Shown: positions 31,499 to 42,925, numbered from the stretch's first letter. The stretch: DNA of 64,000 nucleotides from Melitaea cinxia (GCF_905220565.1 NC_059415.1:7988501-8052500), one strand, 5' to 3'. Numbers and translations are program-made. Notes: generated by a model not told the origin, from the sequence alone.

Positions 31499-33249
31499 TC
31501 TATAATAATATATATAAAAGCGAAAGGTCACTCACTCATCACGAAATCTCTGAAACTATAACACCTACAAACTTGAAATTTGGCAGGTAGGTTCCTTATA
31601 AGACGTAGGCATCCGCTAAGAACGGATTTTACGAAACTCGACTCCTAAGGGGGTAAAACGGGGGTTGGAAGTTTGTATGAAAGTCCTATGTTTTTGAAGT
31701 AAGAGACTTGAAATTTAAAATGTAAGCTCTATAGGTGGTGAAAAGGTGTCCAAATAATGTATCTTTAGAAATTAACTCCCTTTTGGGGTTAAAACGGGGG
31801 ATGGTAGGCTGACCCCCTCATCGCGAAATCTCCGAAACTATAATAGCTACAAACTTAAAATTTGGCAGGAAGGCTCCTTATAGAGCGTAGACATCCGCTA
31901 AGAACGAATTTTACAAAATTCGACCCTTAAAGGGGTTAAACGGGGGTTGAAACATTGTGTGAAAGTCCCATGTTTTTGAAGTAAGAGACTTGAAATTTAA
32001 AATGTATGCCTTATAGATGATGAGAAGGTGTCCATATAGTGTTTCTTTAGAAATCAACTCCCTTTTGGGGTTAAAACGGGGGATGGTAGGTTTAATCACT
32101 CATCACGAAATCTCCGAAACTATAACACCTACAAACTTGAAATTTGGCAGATAGGTCCCTTTTAGGGCGTAAACATTCGTTAAGAATGGGTTTTACGAAA
32201 TTCGACCCCTGAGGGGGTAAAAAGGGGGTTGGAAGTTTGTATGAAAGTCCTATGTTTTTGAAGTAAGAGACTTGAAATTTAAAATGTACGCTCTTTAAAT
32301 AGTGAAAAGGTGTTCAAATAATGTATCTTTAGAAGTCAACTCCTTTTTGGAGTTAAAACGGGGAATGGTAGGTAGACTCCCTCATTACGAAATCTCCGAA
32401 ACTATAACAGCTAAAAACTTGAAATTTGGCAGGTAGGTTCCTAATGGGGCGTAAACATCCGCTAAGAACTGATTTTACGAAAAACGACTCCTAAGGGGAT
32501 AAAACGGGGATCGGAAGTTTGTATGAAATTCTTATGTTTTTGAAGTAAGAGACTTGAAATTTAAAATATATGTTCTATAGATGGTGAGCAGGTATACAAA
32601 TAATGCATCGTAATCTATATATATATAAAAGAGAAAGGTCACTGACTCACTCATCACGGGAACTCAAAAAACGCTGGATGGTCTATCCATCCAGGTTGGA
32701 CAAAGATAAAGTTTGGCAGGGATGTAGATTATAGTTAGCAGACGTCCGCTAAGAACGGATTTTAAGATATTCCATCGCTAAGGGGGTTTAATTGGGGTTG
32801 ATAGTTTGTATGAAACATATACAGCCTGAAAATAAAACCAAAAATGTGGTATATAGAGAGGTTTTATAAAAATAACTATTAAATTATACTAAATTGTGCC
32901 TTTTAAAAAGTTACTCAGTTTGATAAGCATTTCAAGTGATTGAAATAAAAAAATAATTTGCGTTAAACATCTTAATAGTAATACATATCTTCATAACCAC
33001 GAGGACGTAATCGCGGGCAACAGTTAGTGTATTATAAACAAAGTCCCCAAAAGTGTATGTGATCGATTCGCTCAAAATTTACTGAACGGATTTTTATGCG
33101 GTTTCACCATTGTAGAGGGCTCCACCATTGGCAAGAGGAAGGTTTACGGAACGGCTAAGCCGATTTTGATGAGAGTTTCACTGGAAGTTTGCCGGCAAAA
33201 CTTTGTGACACACTAATTTCAACGCGGGCGAAGCCGCGGGCACAGCTAG
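31499..33249 (+). mobile_element. Composite non-autonomous Helitron, copy 2 (1.75 kb)
   Basis: The 5' end is TCTATAATAATATATATAAA, and the 3' end is a CGCGG/CCGCG hairpin followed by GGCACAGCTAG. It is flanked by A (31498) and T (33250). About four 283-bp tandem units (31499-32613) are followed by the inner Helitron-like unit (32614-33027) and a 222-bp terminal part. This is the cleanest copy for defining both ends. Confidence 0.9.
32614..33027 (+). mobile_element. Inner Helitron-like unit of composite copy 2
   Basis: Starts TCTATATATATATAAAAGAG, ends GGGCAACAGTTAG, and is flanked by A (32613) and T (33028). Near its start 'ctggatggtctatccatcca' forms a small hairpin (TGGATGG/CCATCCA). Confidence 0.8.
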
Positions 33250-33254
33250 TATTA

Positions 33255-33596
33255 TTATATATTTCTTTTCTTTTTTTCTGGAATATTTTTATTGTTACTT
33301 CTGTTATTTTTTTCTCATTATTAAGTTTTTTTCTTTTTTTTTTACGTGTCTATCTTTCGTTGATTTTTATTTTATATTCTCTTTTTATTAAGCACATTAT
33401 GTTCTTGTGGCGTTTGGCGTCTGAAGTCGCCGATGCAGGCTCTGACGGAAGAGCAGCGCCTTTAGCAGTAACAATTTGCTGCTAAGCAATGCTGAGGCAG
33501 AGACCTGGTTGGCCTTCTAACTTAAATGTATTATTAAAATTTTAAATGATAATGGCCAATAAAGAACTTTTCTTTCTTTCTTTCTTTCTTTCTTTA
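33255..33596 (+). repeat. Possible retroelement or mRNA 3' end with CTTT microsatellite
   Basis: 'gcagagacctggttggcc' is followed by CCAATAAAGAAC (poly-A signal at about 33559) and (TTTC)n at 33568-33595. The 98-codon frame (33189-33485) starts inside the Helitron and is T-rich, so I reject it as a gene. A 5'-truncated LINE 3' UTR is the most likely source. Confidence 0.45.
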
Positions 33597-33614
33597 TAAG
33601 GGCTAAATTTGTGT

Positions 33615-33755
33615 ACTCGTACACCTGGGGGGATTGGGGATTGGGTCTGCAACGCGCTTGCGATGCTCCTGGTGTTGCTGGCGTCTATAAGCTACGGTAA
33701 TCGCTTACCATCAGGTGAGCCTTACGCTTGTTTGCCGACCTAGTGACATAAAAAA
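33615..33755 (+). mobile_element. Family C 3' end
   Basis: 'ggattggggattgggtctgc', 'gcgatgctcctggtgttg' and 'aagctacggtaatcgcttac', ending in a run of nine A. This is the most conserved part of the family. Confidence 0.75.
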
Positions 33756-34763
33756 AAAACCTTTAGTAAATCAGTATAAGAAAGTTTCTAGTGCAAACTG
33801 TTTCATAAGAATTTTCCCTTTCTTAACCTTAATAAATAGGACTAGCTATACCCGTGAGAATAATTTGCACTAATTACGTATAATAATCATCACTTTACAA
33901 AATTACATTTTTTTTCTTTACATTTTTATTAAAATTATTATTTATTTTATATAAATTTACATTTTTTTTAGTTCAACTGTCAATCGTGTTGACGTTTTAA
34001 GCATTTTGTGGGTATTACACAAAAAAATAACACGAACATGTTGACGTTGTTTCAAAATTAAAACCGTCAGATGGCAGTATTGCTGTGTTGTGTCTCAATG
34101 TATGTACAATAGAGTATATACATAATTTTCATAATTAATTAATTTACAAAAACAAAAGCAATAATAGATTTATTAGTTCTGGATGCCGGTAGAGCAAGCA
34201 ATTATTTATAAAATGATATACAATTTATGTGGAACAATTCTGAGGTTTTTTTAAAAAGGGAGGCTAATATCTTATTCTTAGCGTATTAATATACCTATGT
34301 ATATGATGATGAACTATATTTTTTTCGCCCAGTGAATATAAACATTAATAAAAATATTTAGTTTGTTAAGTTGTGACAGTCACATTATAAGATTTCCATT
34401 GCCATTTGTCATTGCTAAACAAAAATAATAAAAAGTTTTTTAACATAAAACAACGTTCTATAACTTCGCCTTAAATTTATGAAAACACGACACTCGTGAG
34501 CACCGCTGCTCAAGAATCCTAATTAACGCCGAGCGCTTGATTTGAATAAACGTATGTTAATTAAATCTAATCATACCGGCTTCCGTATCGATATACCTTT
34601 CTTAATGCGAAATCGGTTAATTAATTACTATTTAGGATATTACTAATTTTTAATATTTAATATACATATAACATGATCATATTATTTTTTTAATTATGAC
34701 GCGCATGATTATCAGACGATAGGTATAAGATAATAAAACGAGGGAAGAATGCAAATTGTATAA
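33756..34763. other. Stretch without recognised repeats; candidate conserved noncoding part near 34490-34630
   Basis: The part near 34490-34630 has ordered, GC-balanced sequence with several TAATTA/TTAATTAA sites (CCTAATTAACGCC, GGTTAATTAATTAC). I see no coding frame. Confidence 0.35.
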
Positions 34764-34893
34764 TAAAAAAAACTTTTTCGGATTTTATCCGGGTTTTATC
34801 GGGGTTTATCACGGTTGCTGTTAAGTAACCTAAACGTCGGGCACCTCAAAAACTTAATAAACCGCGATACAATCCGAAAAAAAGTTTTTTCAT
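34764..34893. mobile_element. MITE-like element, copy 2
   Basis: AACTTTTTCGGATTTTATCC at the left pairs with GATACAATCCGAAAAAAAGTT at the right. It is related to 18246-18386, including the outside sequence 'cgcgtaaacattagaaaac'. Confidence 0.6.
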
Positions 34894-35062
34894 AGTAGTG
34901 AAATTCGCGTAAACATTAGAAAACCATGTGAAAATTGTACTTATTTATAGTTAAAGTTTATTTTATGTAGTTAGTATATATACAGTTACTATATAAACCA
35001 TTCAAAATGAACGGCCACAGGTAGGATTTTCTTCTGTGTCAGGGATCTGGAAACACACACAA

Positions 35063-35155
35063 TACACAATCACAAACGCCCAGACCACGACAAATATCTG
35101 TATGGCCAATAAAAATGTTTGTCATGTGCGGGGATCGGACCTGCAACCGCATGAG
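35063..35155 (-). mobile_element. SINE family A head fragment
   Basis: 'caaacgcccagaccacgaca', 'tgtatggccaataaaaatg' and 'catgtgcggggatcgg' are the 5' third of family A on the minus strand. A weaker, similar trace lies at about 35650-35760. Confidence 0.7.
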
Positions 35156-35159
35156 ACAA

Positions 35160-35875
35160 CTTTTGGATGTTAGTGTCATTTGAAAAGAATTAAACAAAAT
35201 CGGATATTAACAAGTTTTTTGAAGTGACACTTCTTTAGGCGTATGAGGGTAAAATTTTTACGAATGAAACGCAATAATAATAATATTAGCGTCACGAAGA
35301 TGTGCAGTTTTTGTCGAACAACAGAGCCACCTAGCGTGTACTATAGAAACTACAAAGGTTGTTACATTAATATCGATAGTATTACATTGCAAACTAACTA
35401 GATGGTGCTGGAACGGAAATCTAAAGCTTTAGATTTGTATAAATACAAACGAGACTTAAAAATTAGTTTATCAAAGAAGTTTCACTGCTGATATGTGTAA
35501 TTTGTACGCACGCACTTTTTTTGTTTTAGTATTAAGTTAATTCATACATTGGAACTAGAAAAATCCAATATTTTTATCATATTTATAAAAATTACAACGA
35601 AAGTAAACATCTCACATCCAAGGCAGTGTTATTTAATGTTGTAACGAACCGAAAACATACATAATACAAGGCACCCAGATCATGATAAACATACATATGA
35701 CTTGTATAATTCATCATGAGCAGAAATTAGGTATATGCGCAACTACCACTATAATTAGCATTTTGACCACTGTGGCAACGAATAATCCTTCAGATCGACT
35801 GTCTAAGACAAAAAAGGCTTACTAGTCTAAGAAAAAGATTAATATCATATCAAATAGTAAATTAATGAATAAAAA
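35160..35875. other. Stretch without recognised genes
   Basis: Only a possible SINE-A trace at 35650-35760 is seen. Confidence 0.4.
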
Positions 35876-36066
35876 AAACGCCATCTAATCGGCGAGAGAT
35901 GGTGTTATTAGAATACGTAGTAGTTGCTATTGAGTTCCGACAGATAGCGTTACGAGAAACATAACGCTATCTATCGGAACGGGCAGTTCAGTAGATTTTA
36001 CTCCTAGTATTTTTTTCACGTCGAGGTTTTTATATGAAAATCGATTCTTAAGGAGTAAATTCCAAT
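35876..36066 (+). repeat. Family M repeat (hairpin-rich), copy 2
   Basis: It contains an inverted pair CGCCATCT/AGATGGTG at its left, a strong 19-bp hairpin (35934-35980) and 'aatcgattcttaaggagt' at its right. It is the inverse of 13868-14070. Confidence 0.6.
35934..35980. repeat. Hairpin in family M
   Basis: GTTCCGACAGATAGCGTTA and TAACGCTATCTATCGGAAC pair with one mismatch across a 9-base loop. Confidence 0.85.
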
Positions 36067-36533
36067 AAGTAATAAATGAAAACCAAATAATGAAAATATA
36101 CGTAATTCAGAAGGCTTGTATATGAATTTTGAATCGTTGTTATACAAATTAAAAATACATTCGTTTTAAATAAATTAATTATAGTTAATGTGTAGCTACT
36201 AAAGACTCGGAATGTAGATTCTGGTAGGACGAATCAGCAAGAAAATCCGCAGTTACTATTTTAATACGTAATATTCAGATAAGTACTCCATTATGGATGA
36301 AGCCACCTTAAAACAATAACTTCTTAATTACCTCCATCACAAAATACACAGTGACCCTGGCGGTATATTGATATAAAACACACAGGCCTAGCATCGTGAA
36401 ATGGTTTAATTACGTTAATAAATCAACCTCAGTTAACTGACGGATTAGGTTGGCGCTATTAAGACGTGGAAGGTAATGGAAGATCGCTGTTTTCGGGAAA
36501 TAGATATCACTTATAATAAATATATAAATTAAT
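36067..36533. other. Non-repetitive stretch, possibly conserved noncoding
   Basis: Positions 36260-36480 are GC-balanced and unlike any other part of the window (CAGTGACCCTGGCGG, GGTTGGCGCTATTAAG). I see no open frame. Confidence 0.3.
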
Positions 36534-36600
36534 CTTTCGCTTTTATCTTATTAAGATTAGACTGCGCTGATGCTCAGTCTAATCTTAATAAAACCGAAAG
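36534..36600. repeat. Strong hairpin, 17-bp perfect arms and 10-base loop
   Basis: TTATTAAGATTAGACTG (36548-36564) pairs exactly with 36575-36591. Outer CTTTCG/CGAAAG extends the stem after a small bulge. The size fits a miRNA precursor or a tiny MITE. Confidence 0.85.
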
Positions 36601-36764
36601 TGGTACTATTTTTACGTGGATACTAAGAATTTTTTCACGGAATTTTCACAGAACCTGCTAAGTGAACATGTAACCTCCTTCGTTTTTGAAGACAGTTAAA
36701 AAGTTATGCTACCACATTTCCTATGAGTAGGTAATTCAGTAGACAACTGCGTTGTTACATTGCA

Positions 36765-37010
36765 TAAGATAGTACCCAGCAGGATATTTCTTGCTCGGAA
36801 TCGGAACAAGCCCGACTGAGGAAAGTACCTCGACCTTACAGAAGACCACAGCTAAATAATAATGCTTTCAAACAGTGTTGTGTACCTGTGGCGAGTAAGA
36901 TAGACAGAGTTGCTGGTGATTCGTTGAGTTAACAGCGATGGGAAGGGTCCATAGTCTGCCGTAATCGCTTACCTTGAGACAGAACGTGAGCTTATTTGCC
37001 ACCATAGTAG
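36765..37010 (+). mobile_element. Family C retroposon, diverged
   Basis: 'cccagcaggatatttcttgc', 'ccttacagaagaccacagc' and 'ccgtaatcgcttacc' match family C, with many changes. Confidence 0.6.
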
Positions 37011-37174
37011 TATGATATAGTAGTAGAGCACGTGACTATCACTCAATTCTGGTGACCTGATGGCGCTGTGCTGTTAGCAGCACAGTAAGACAAGCAGGAA
37101 CAGCAATGATGTCGGCTTATTAAAATAAAAATATATAATTGTTTTTTTTTTTTCTTGAATTTGAATGTCTAACA

Positions 37175-37385
37175 GTGATAAAAAGATTGTGTGTACTTAA
37201 GTATGCACGTTAGTGTTATACTTCATTGGTTAGCTAACTTCACCTTGCTAACTTCTTCGCTGACTAGCTAACTTCAGGGTGTCGGTTTTTTATGACGGTG
37301 TGCGCGCGCATCTTAACAATTTACTCTCAACATTTTTCCTTAACGCACAAAAAGAAGAATAACTTCAAAAATACGTTATCGAAAG
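37175..37385 (+). repeat. Family G repeat, copy 2
   Basis: Same layout as 28525-28740: 'acttcattggttagctaact', 'ctaacttcagggtgtcgg' and 'gacggtgtgcgcgcgcatc'. Confidence 0.65.
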
Positions 37386-38159
37386 CTATAGTTATATATA
37401 AAAGAAGAAAAGTAAATGTACCACAGGACACATTCAGTAATACATTATTATATGTTTGAAAAATGAGTTACTCAGATATCCAGTGCGGTTATTTAATGAA
37501 AATGGATGCCTTTAGGCTGCAATTACTTAAACGCAGCACGTCGGAGTTGAGATTCGGTTAAAATTAGGTTAATGGCTTCGTTTCGGTTTGCCAAATAACC
37601 CTAAAATACAAACTTACCTTTTTACTTAAGTTACACTTATAAAATGCAGTATTGTTTTCGTTAGTAGTGCTTGTAGTAAAATTGTTTATAGATTACAAGG
37701 TTTTATTATATGTGAAATTAAGTGTTATATCAAAGGTATTAAATAGACAAATTGAAAAAAAAAGCACAAAGCCTAGAAAGGCAAAAAAATCTGTTTTCAG
37801 TAAATACAGGAAACAACTAAATTAGATGCGAAATACGCAAGGAAGCTGCAAAATGCAGATAAAATACAAATGTAGACAAAAAAAATTCACACCATAAATG
37901 TAAAGTGAATAAAAAAAGCACTTTTTATTTTTGTGTTAATCAAAACTTCATGACAAAATGAATTAATACTGTCACTCTTAAATGTAAAAAAAAACAAAGA
38001 TCTAAGAGATGAAAAACATATATAAGAAGAGACCACGATAATTATCAAAAAGTTCACAAAAAAAAAAAAACTTAAAATATCCAAATTTCATTTCAGCTAA
38101 TTCATATAAAATTTAAAGTGCAAAATAGGCTAAACGCGAAACTGCCTACGTAGACTTTA
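37386..38159. other. Stretch without recognised features
   Basis: Positions 37500-37580 are GC-balanced and could be single-copy; the rest is AT-rich. Confidence 0.4.
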
Positions 38160-38303
38160 GTACGCCGGGTGTGGAACCATAACGATGTGGCAAGCGATCT
38201 GTCTGACTTTGTGAACAATGGCTCTGGTAGCCGGTTTACAAGGGCTGTATACTTTAATACTTTTTCGTGTGTACCGCTTACATTTTGGAATCTATATAAA
38301 TAA
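38160..38303 (+). pseudogene. Short coding-like fragment, perhaps a LINE C-terminus
   Basis: A frame of 47 codons starts directly after an in-frame stop (near 38151) and ends at TAA 38301-38303. It reads VRRVWNHNDVASDLSDFV, then a phenylalanine-rich end (FTRAVYFNTFS). The 'RVWN' start resembles the last domain of several LINE polyproteins, but this is a weak similarity from memory. It has no initiation codon. The composition is more codon-like than its surroundings. Confidence 0.25.
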
Positions 38304-38504
38304 AAATCAAAGTGATTCGCTAAATGTGTAGTTCGAAAAGCGACAATAAATTAAATTTGACAATGGCTGAATAATTCTAGCAGATTGTAAAAATTACTAA
38401 TATTTTCTAGATCATGGAATAAAAAATTAAGAAAATTGTGCAGAAAACTGCAAAACTTCCGAAACAAGTGTGCGTCATCGTTTTACCATTCACAAGACAG
38501 GACA

Positions 38505-38650
38505 ATTTCTGTCGAAAAAAAAGTAATATAATCTAAGACCCTAATTAGACATGATCTGTAACCCATTTGCTTAATGGAAAAAATCTTCTTTAGTATGTTA
38601 AAGATAAATCGCGAAAGGGTTGGCTGGAAATTTTCTGGCCAGGCTATATT
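38505..38650. repeat. Family I fragment
   Basis: 'aacccatttgcttaatgg' and 'gcgaaagggttggctggaaa' match 59340-59430 ('acccatctgtttaatgg', 'cgcgaacgtgttgactgaaa'). Confidence 0.45.
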
Positions 38651-38929
38651 ATATTCGGCAAACGCCATTTAAACCCGACTTTTAGCAGAGAACCCTATGT
38701 CATCTTATACGCAACGAGACAGCGCTCATTTTCATTAAGATTTATTATTAAACATGTGGGTTAGAGTAACAAATATCAATATATATTAATATACCTGTTT
38801 ATACCTGGCAACCCTGTAGTTATGCCAGGAATATAATAGACAACCCAACGGTTGTATTTTCTACATTTTTCAAACTGTCGGTAGGTATTAAAATTCTTTA
38901 TACAAGTAGGTGTAGACAATTTAATGTCT

Positions 38930-39330
38930 GTATTATAGGCAACAGCCGACTGATTTTTAGCCGAGTTCAAAAAAGGAGGAGGTTACTCAATTCGACCATA
39001 TATATATATCCCAAGTTGTAGTACCATGATAAGGAAACCAGGATCTGATGATGGAATCCCAGAGAGAAATCGAGGGAAGTCCTCAAAAATCGTAGTGACG
39101 ACCAGTACGTTTGTTATTTTTTTTCGTCTACCCACGTTGTATTACTTGTCGTCAGTAATATGAAGTAATTGAATAATTGAAGTCAGTTTTTTCGTTTGCG
39201 AGCAAACACAGTTATTTAGTAATAAATGTACAAATAAATGATACATATACAAATAAATAAGTATTACAACCCAGACTCGGTAAGGTATCAAACAACTGTT
39301 AGTGTAAGCCATACCAAAGCGCTAGTCGTT
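38930..39330 (-). mobile_element. SINE family J split by family D
   Basis: 'ggcaacagccgactg' at 38939-38953 and 'attacaacccagactcggta' at about 39274-39292 belong to one J element (compare 25726-25830, where they are about 75 bp apart). The sequence between is a family-D repeat. Confidence 0.65.
38954..39209 (+). repeat. Family D repeat inside a J SINE
   Basis: Starts 'agccgagttcaaaaaagg', contains 'aaaccaggatctgatgatgg', and ends 'cagttttttcgtttgcgagc'. A TATATA run (about 38999-39009) sits at the usual microsatellite position. Confidence 0.75.
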
Positions 39331-40101
39331 ATAGCTTATGTTTAATATTTAATATTATTTATAAGATAGCTTTATGTTTGTGAGCTTACGAGTACTGAAT
39401 TATTTCATAGCACACGTATGTGAAACATAGATATTGCCAGCCGTATTACCTCTTAAGTAACTATCCAAACAACAATATTTTAAAAAATTATGTGGTGTCA
39501 TGGGACACCAGGTAGGAACGAAGTTTCTTCGGATAGTATAGAAGCAACACAATTTGAAAAAAAAAAATGTTGAATGTTGATATATTTTCTAGTTCTTGAT
39601 TTTTTTTTTTAAATTTTGTTGATTGGTTTTTAATTAAGTATATAAAAGTATTAAGGAAATTTTTAAATTAGAAAATAACAAATACCGTAAAATAAAATAA
39701 GTCAAACAAAATAATAATTAAAAAAAAAAATTAGCATTCTGCACTCTTTCTCTATATCTTTTTTATCTTAAACTATAAGTGTGTGAAATTTCATACACAT
39801 CCGTCCGCGCAATTTTCGTAAAAAGGTGTTCAAAGTTTTTGCTTTACGTAAATACATAGATTTACTCATCCATTGTTTTGATTTTTTTTTTAAATATAAA
39901 AAAATAAAAACATAGGTCAATGTTTCGACTACAAACAATAATTTGAGATTTGAATAATACGAGTATATAGATAGGTACTGCTATAAATATTAATGTTTGC
40001 ATTTTTAATTACATATGCGTACATTAGCTTATTATATTTTATATTTACGATATTTTTATATTATTAGTACTTATTTACTTATTGTTTACAAAGATTTCAC
40101 C
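39331..40101. other. Mostly unrecognised; family E copy at 39733-39856
   Basis: The family E copy is 'gcattctgcactctttctc', 'gtgaaatttcatacac' and 'gcgcaattttcgtaa'. 'ggtgtcatgggacacc' (39494-39509) is a small inverted repeat. Confidence 0.45.
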
Positions 40102-40432
40102 CCCAAGGTTGTCTGGAAAAATCCGCTATATTTAACTTTTTACTGGGTGGACGGATTTCGATGATTCTTTTTTTCAAAGATGGTGCTTGCAATGTGGTTC
40201 CATTTAAATTTAATCGAGTACTGACAGTATATTTCGAGTTATATTTAATAATGCGTATTTATCTGACTGTTTTATTGTTTTAGTATATATATTTAGTATT
40301 TAAATTTCATCAAGAACAACCTTTTGGGTAATCTTTGATAACGTGTATTTACTTGACTAATTTTTCGCCTACCTACGTTTTATTACTTGTCGATGTAATT
40401 TAAGTCGGTTTTTTTTCGTTTGTGAGCAAACA
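40102..40432 (+). repeat. Family K trace (40102-40127) followed by family D
   Basis: 'aaggttgtctggaaaaatc' is family K. From about 40135 'tactgggtggacggatttcg' runs to 'taagtcggttttttttcgtt', a plus-strand D copy lacking its first part. Confidence 0.6.
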
Positions 40433-40815
40433 CAATATTCTCTTATTTAATTGTTACCATTCATTCCATACTAAACGTCTCACAGCTTAAAACATGTTGA
40501 CTTTCATCAGCACTGTTCTGTTAATATTATTCGTATATTGAGGTTTACTAGAATGTTATGTTACTTCCTGATTATGAAGTTTTCTAAAGACAAATAAATG
40601 TATTAAAAATGGTTCCGAACTATTAACGTCAAACAATTGCAAGCAATATATTATTTTAAGAAATACCAGGATAGAAATCATGTTATAGTGTTCGACATTA
40701 ATAAATCATTTGTTAAAGTTATAATAATAAACGCTACTGAATATCTACTAAAAATATTCAATCGTATTGAAAAAAAGATAATTGATTCCAAATAGTAATT
40801 TTTGTTCAGTAACAA

Positions 40816-41252
40816 GTTAAAAGGGAAAAAACCGGCCAAGTGCGAATCGGACTCGCGCACCGAGAGTTCCGTATAAACAAAATTATTAAAAATATTTTTA
40901 ATATATGATGTAACTAGAAATTTATGTTTTTCGGAATTTTTCTTTATCTGTGCTATAAGACATTGCTTCACACCAAATTTCAAGATTCTGAGTTCACGGG
41001 AAGTAACCTGTAGGTTTTGAGTCCCTTGCGAGTGTCGAAAATTTGCAGCACAAACGGCTGTATCTTTTGATTTCGTTGGTTTAGAAGTTTGATTTTTTCG
41101 CAGATCCAAGGAACAGTAGACTTGAGTATTTGATGTGACTTTCAGCTTGATACCTTCCCGCGTGCCTGAGAAAAATAGTCTTGACAGACAGACGGACAAC
41201 AAAATGATCCTATAAGGGTTCCGTTTTTTCTTTTGAGGTGCGGAACCCTAAA
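40816..41252 (+). repeat. Dispersed 'ccggccaagtgcgaatcgg' repeat with GGAACCCT ends
   Basis: It begins 'accggccaagtgcgaatcgg' and 'gagttccgta', and ends with a hairpin AGGGTTCCG/CGGAACCCT (41215-41249). I know this as a widespread lepidopteran repeat of unclear class. The long minus-strand frame here (40678-41202) runs across its edge and is not a gene. Confidence 0.7.
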
Positions 41253-42521
41253 ACTGACTAAAAAAATTATTCGACGTACTGGGTAAAACAAATACAAAAA
41301 ATTCGAACCAATCGTATTTTCTTCGTAGATAGTTAATAACAAAATCCATTTTGTTTCTTGTTGTCTATCTATCCGTAGGGTTATGTAAAGCAGTCTCGAA
41401 TAATACATGAGGTCGCTAGATTACTTTTCCAATGAATAAATTTTCAATCGAACACAGCAGGTCTAAGTTTCAGCGTCCGTGGTTCGGTTCGACGTAATGT
41501 GGCTGAAACATCATACGGTAAGTTGGACGGTGTTATGCAGTAGTAAAGTACAACAAAAGATACATTTGTTTCGACCTCTTTGTTAAGATAAATTTATAAT
41601 GATTGCCGTTACTTTTTTATTTATTTAAGTTAATTTCTTAATATACTTTTGTGTATGTCCTATATTTTATGAAGAATGTAATAAAAGTTTTATACTATGG
41701 AATACGTGTAAATTAATATTGTTTTGAGAAACAATTGTTTATTTCCTTATTTTGCAGTCTCTTGTGGGTTCGACGTATGAGCTATGTAAATATCTAACCT
41801 AAGTAATTAAAATTAGGATTTTTTTAAGGCAACCCGTTTTCAATATTTAATACACTAAATATATTATGATGAAGAAATGATGAAAGAATATTATAAAGTA
41901 TGTTTCATTCTATCGTCAGCTCGGTGAAGATCGACTTAGGTTCGGATCTTAGACCATCGGTGCTTTTATAACCTTTTTAATATTTACGTACTTTTCAAAA
42001 GCAAGGTTTGTGAGCTATTCCATTTTAGTAATATGAATAAATCAGCGAATCATAATTGAAATAAGCCGAAACGTATGAACTGAATTGAACTCGAATTATT
42101 TAAACATGATTTCAAGTAAATGTCAGTGAATATTTGAATTGGAGCGAATTGTTCGGTGAATTCCGTGTTAGTTTACTGTTACAGAGTTCCAATGATAACG
42201 GTATTGCAGTTCGGGTATATTGCTTGTTCGCGCGGTAATTTGGTTACGTTTGTCGATAATAAGCTGTTTATGCGGTTCTTAATTGCTAATTTGAAATAGG
42301 AAATGATGCCTTTTGAAAACTTTTATTGACATCGATGTTAAATCGAAATCAATGATGATGATGATGAAAAAAAAATGATGATGATGATGTGATGATGTTA
42401 AATCGAAAATCAGATGTAATGTTTGAAAATTATTACACAACAATAGGATCAATAATTTTAAGTATGAATTTCAATAAATATTTATTTAATAACCATACAC
42501 ACACACACGCAAGCCTCACGC
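41253..42521. other. Stretch without recognised repeats; ATG microsatellite at the end
   Basis: Positions 42000-42300 are fairly GC-balanced. The short part near 42135-42180 resembles 44324-44370. A GATGATGAT run lies at about 42352-42395. Confidence 0.4.
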
Positions 42522-42815
42522 AAGGCCTCCACAAGTTCGCGCCAAAAATGGCGTGAACTCATGTGTGTTGCCCATAGTCAACACGCTGGGCAGGCGGGTT
42601 GGTGACCGCAGGGCTGGCTTTGTCGCACCGAAGACGCTGCTGCCTGTGCATTCTGTCTGTGTATTTCAAAGCCAGCAGTTGGATGATTTTCCGCCATCGG
42701 TTGGCTTTTTAAGTTCCAAGGTGGTAGTGGAACTGTGTTATCCCTTAGTCGTCTCTTACGACACCCACGGGAAGAGAGTGGGTGGCTACATTCTTTGCTG
42801 CCGTAACCGCACAGC
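42522..42815 (-). mobile_element. Family B retroposon, nearly full length
   Basis: 'aggcctccacaagttcgcgc', 'cagtcaacacgctgggcag'-like sequence, 'gcgggttggtgaccgcaggg', 'gacacccacgggaagagag' and 'gtaaccgcacagcc'. The 124-codon plus-strand frame (42553-42927) is an accident of this repeat. Confidence 0.8.
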
Positions 42816-42925
42816 CTTTAATAACCATAATAAAGTTGTAAAGACATCCTCCAGCGCAGTAGTAAACAGTTTCGATGATATTACATCTCCCTGTGTTACC
42901 CATGTCTTAAGATTAAGATATCTTT

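Noticed and set aside
33189..33485. 98-codon frame with T-rich, membrane-like sequence
   Set aside because: It starts inside the Helitron 3' end and runs through poly-T DNA; the hydrophobicity comes from TTT/TTC codons.
40678..41202. 174-codon minus-strand frame, one of the longest in the window
   Set aside because: It crosses the edge of the 'ccggccaagtgcg' repeat, has no domain, and its composition follows the repeat and AT-rich flank.
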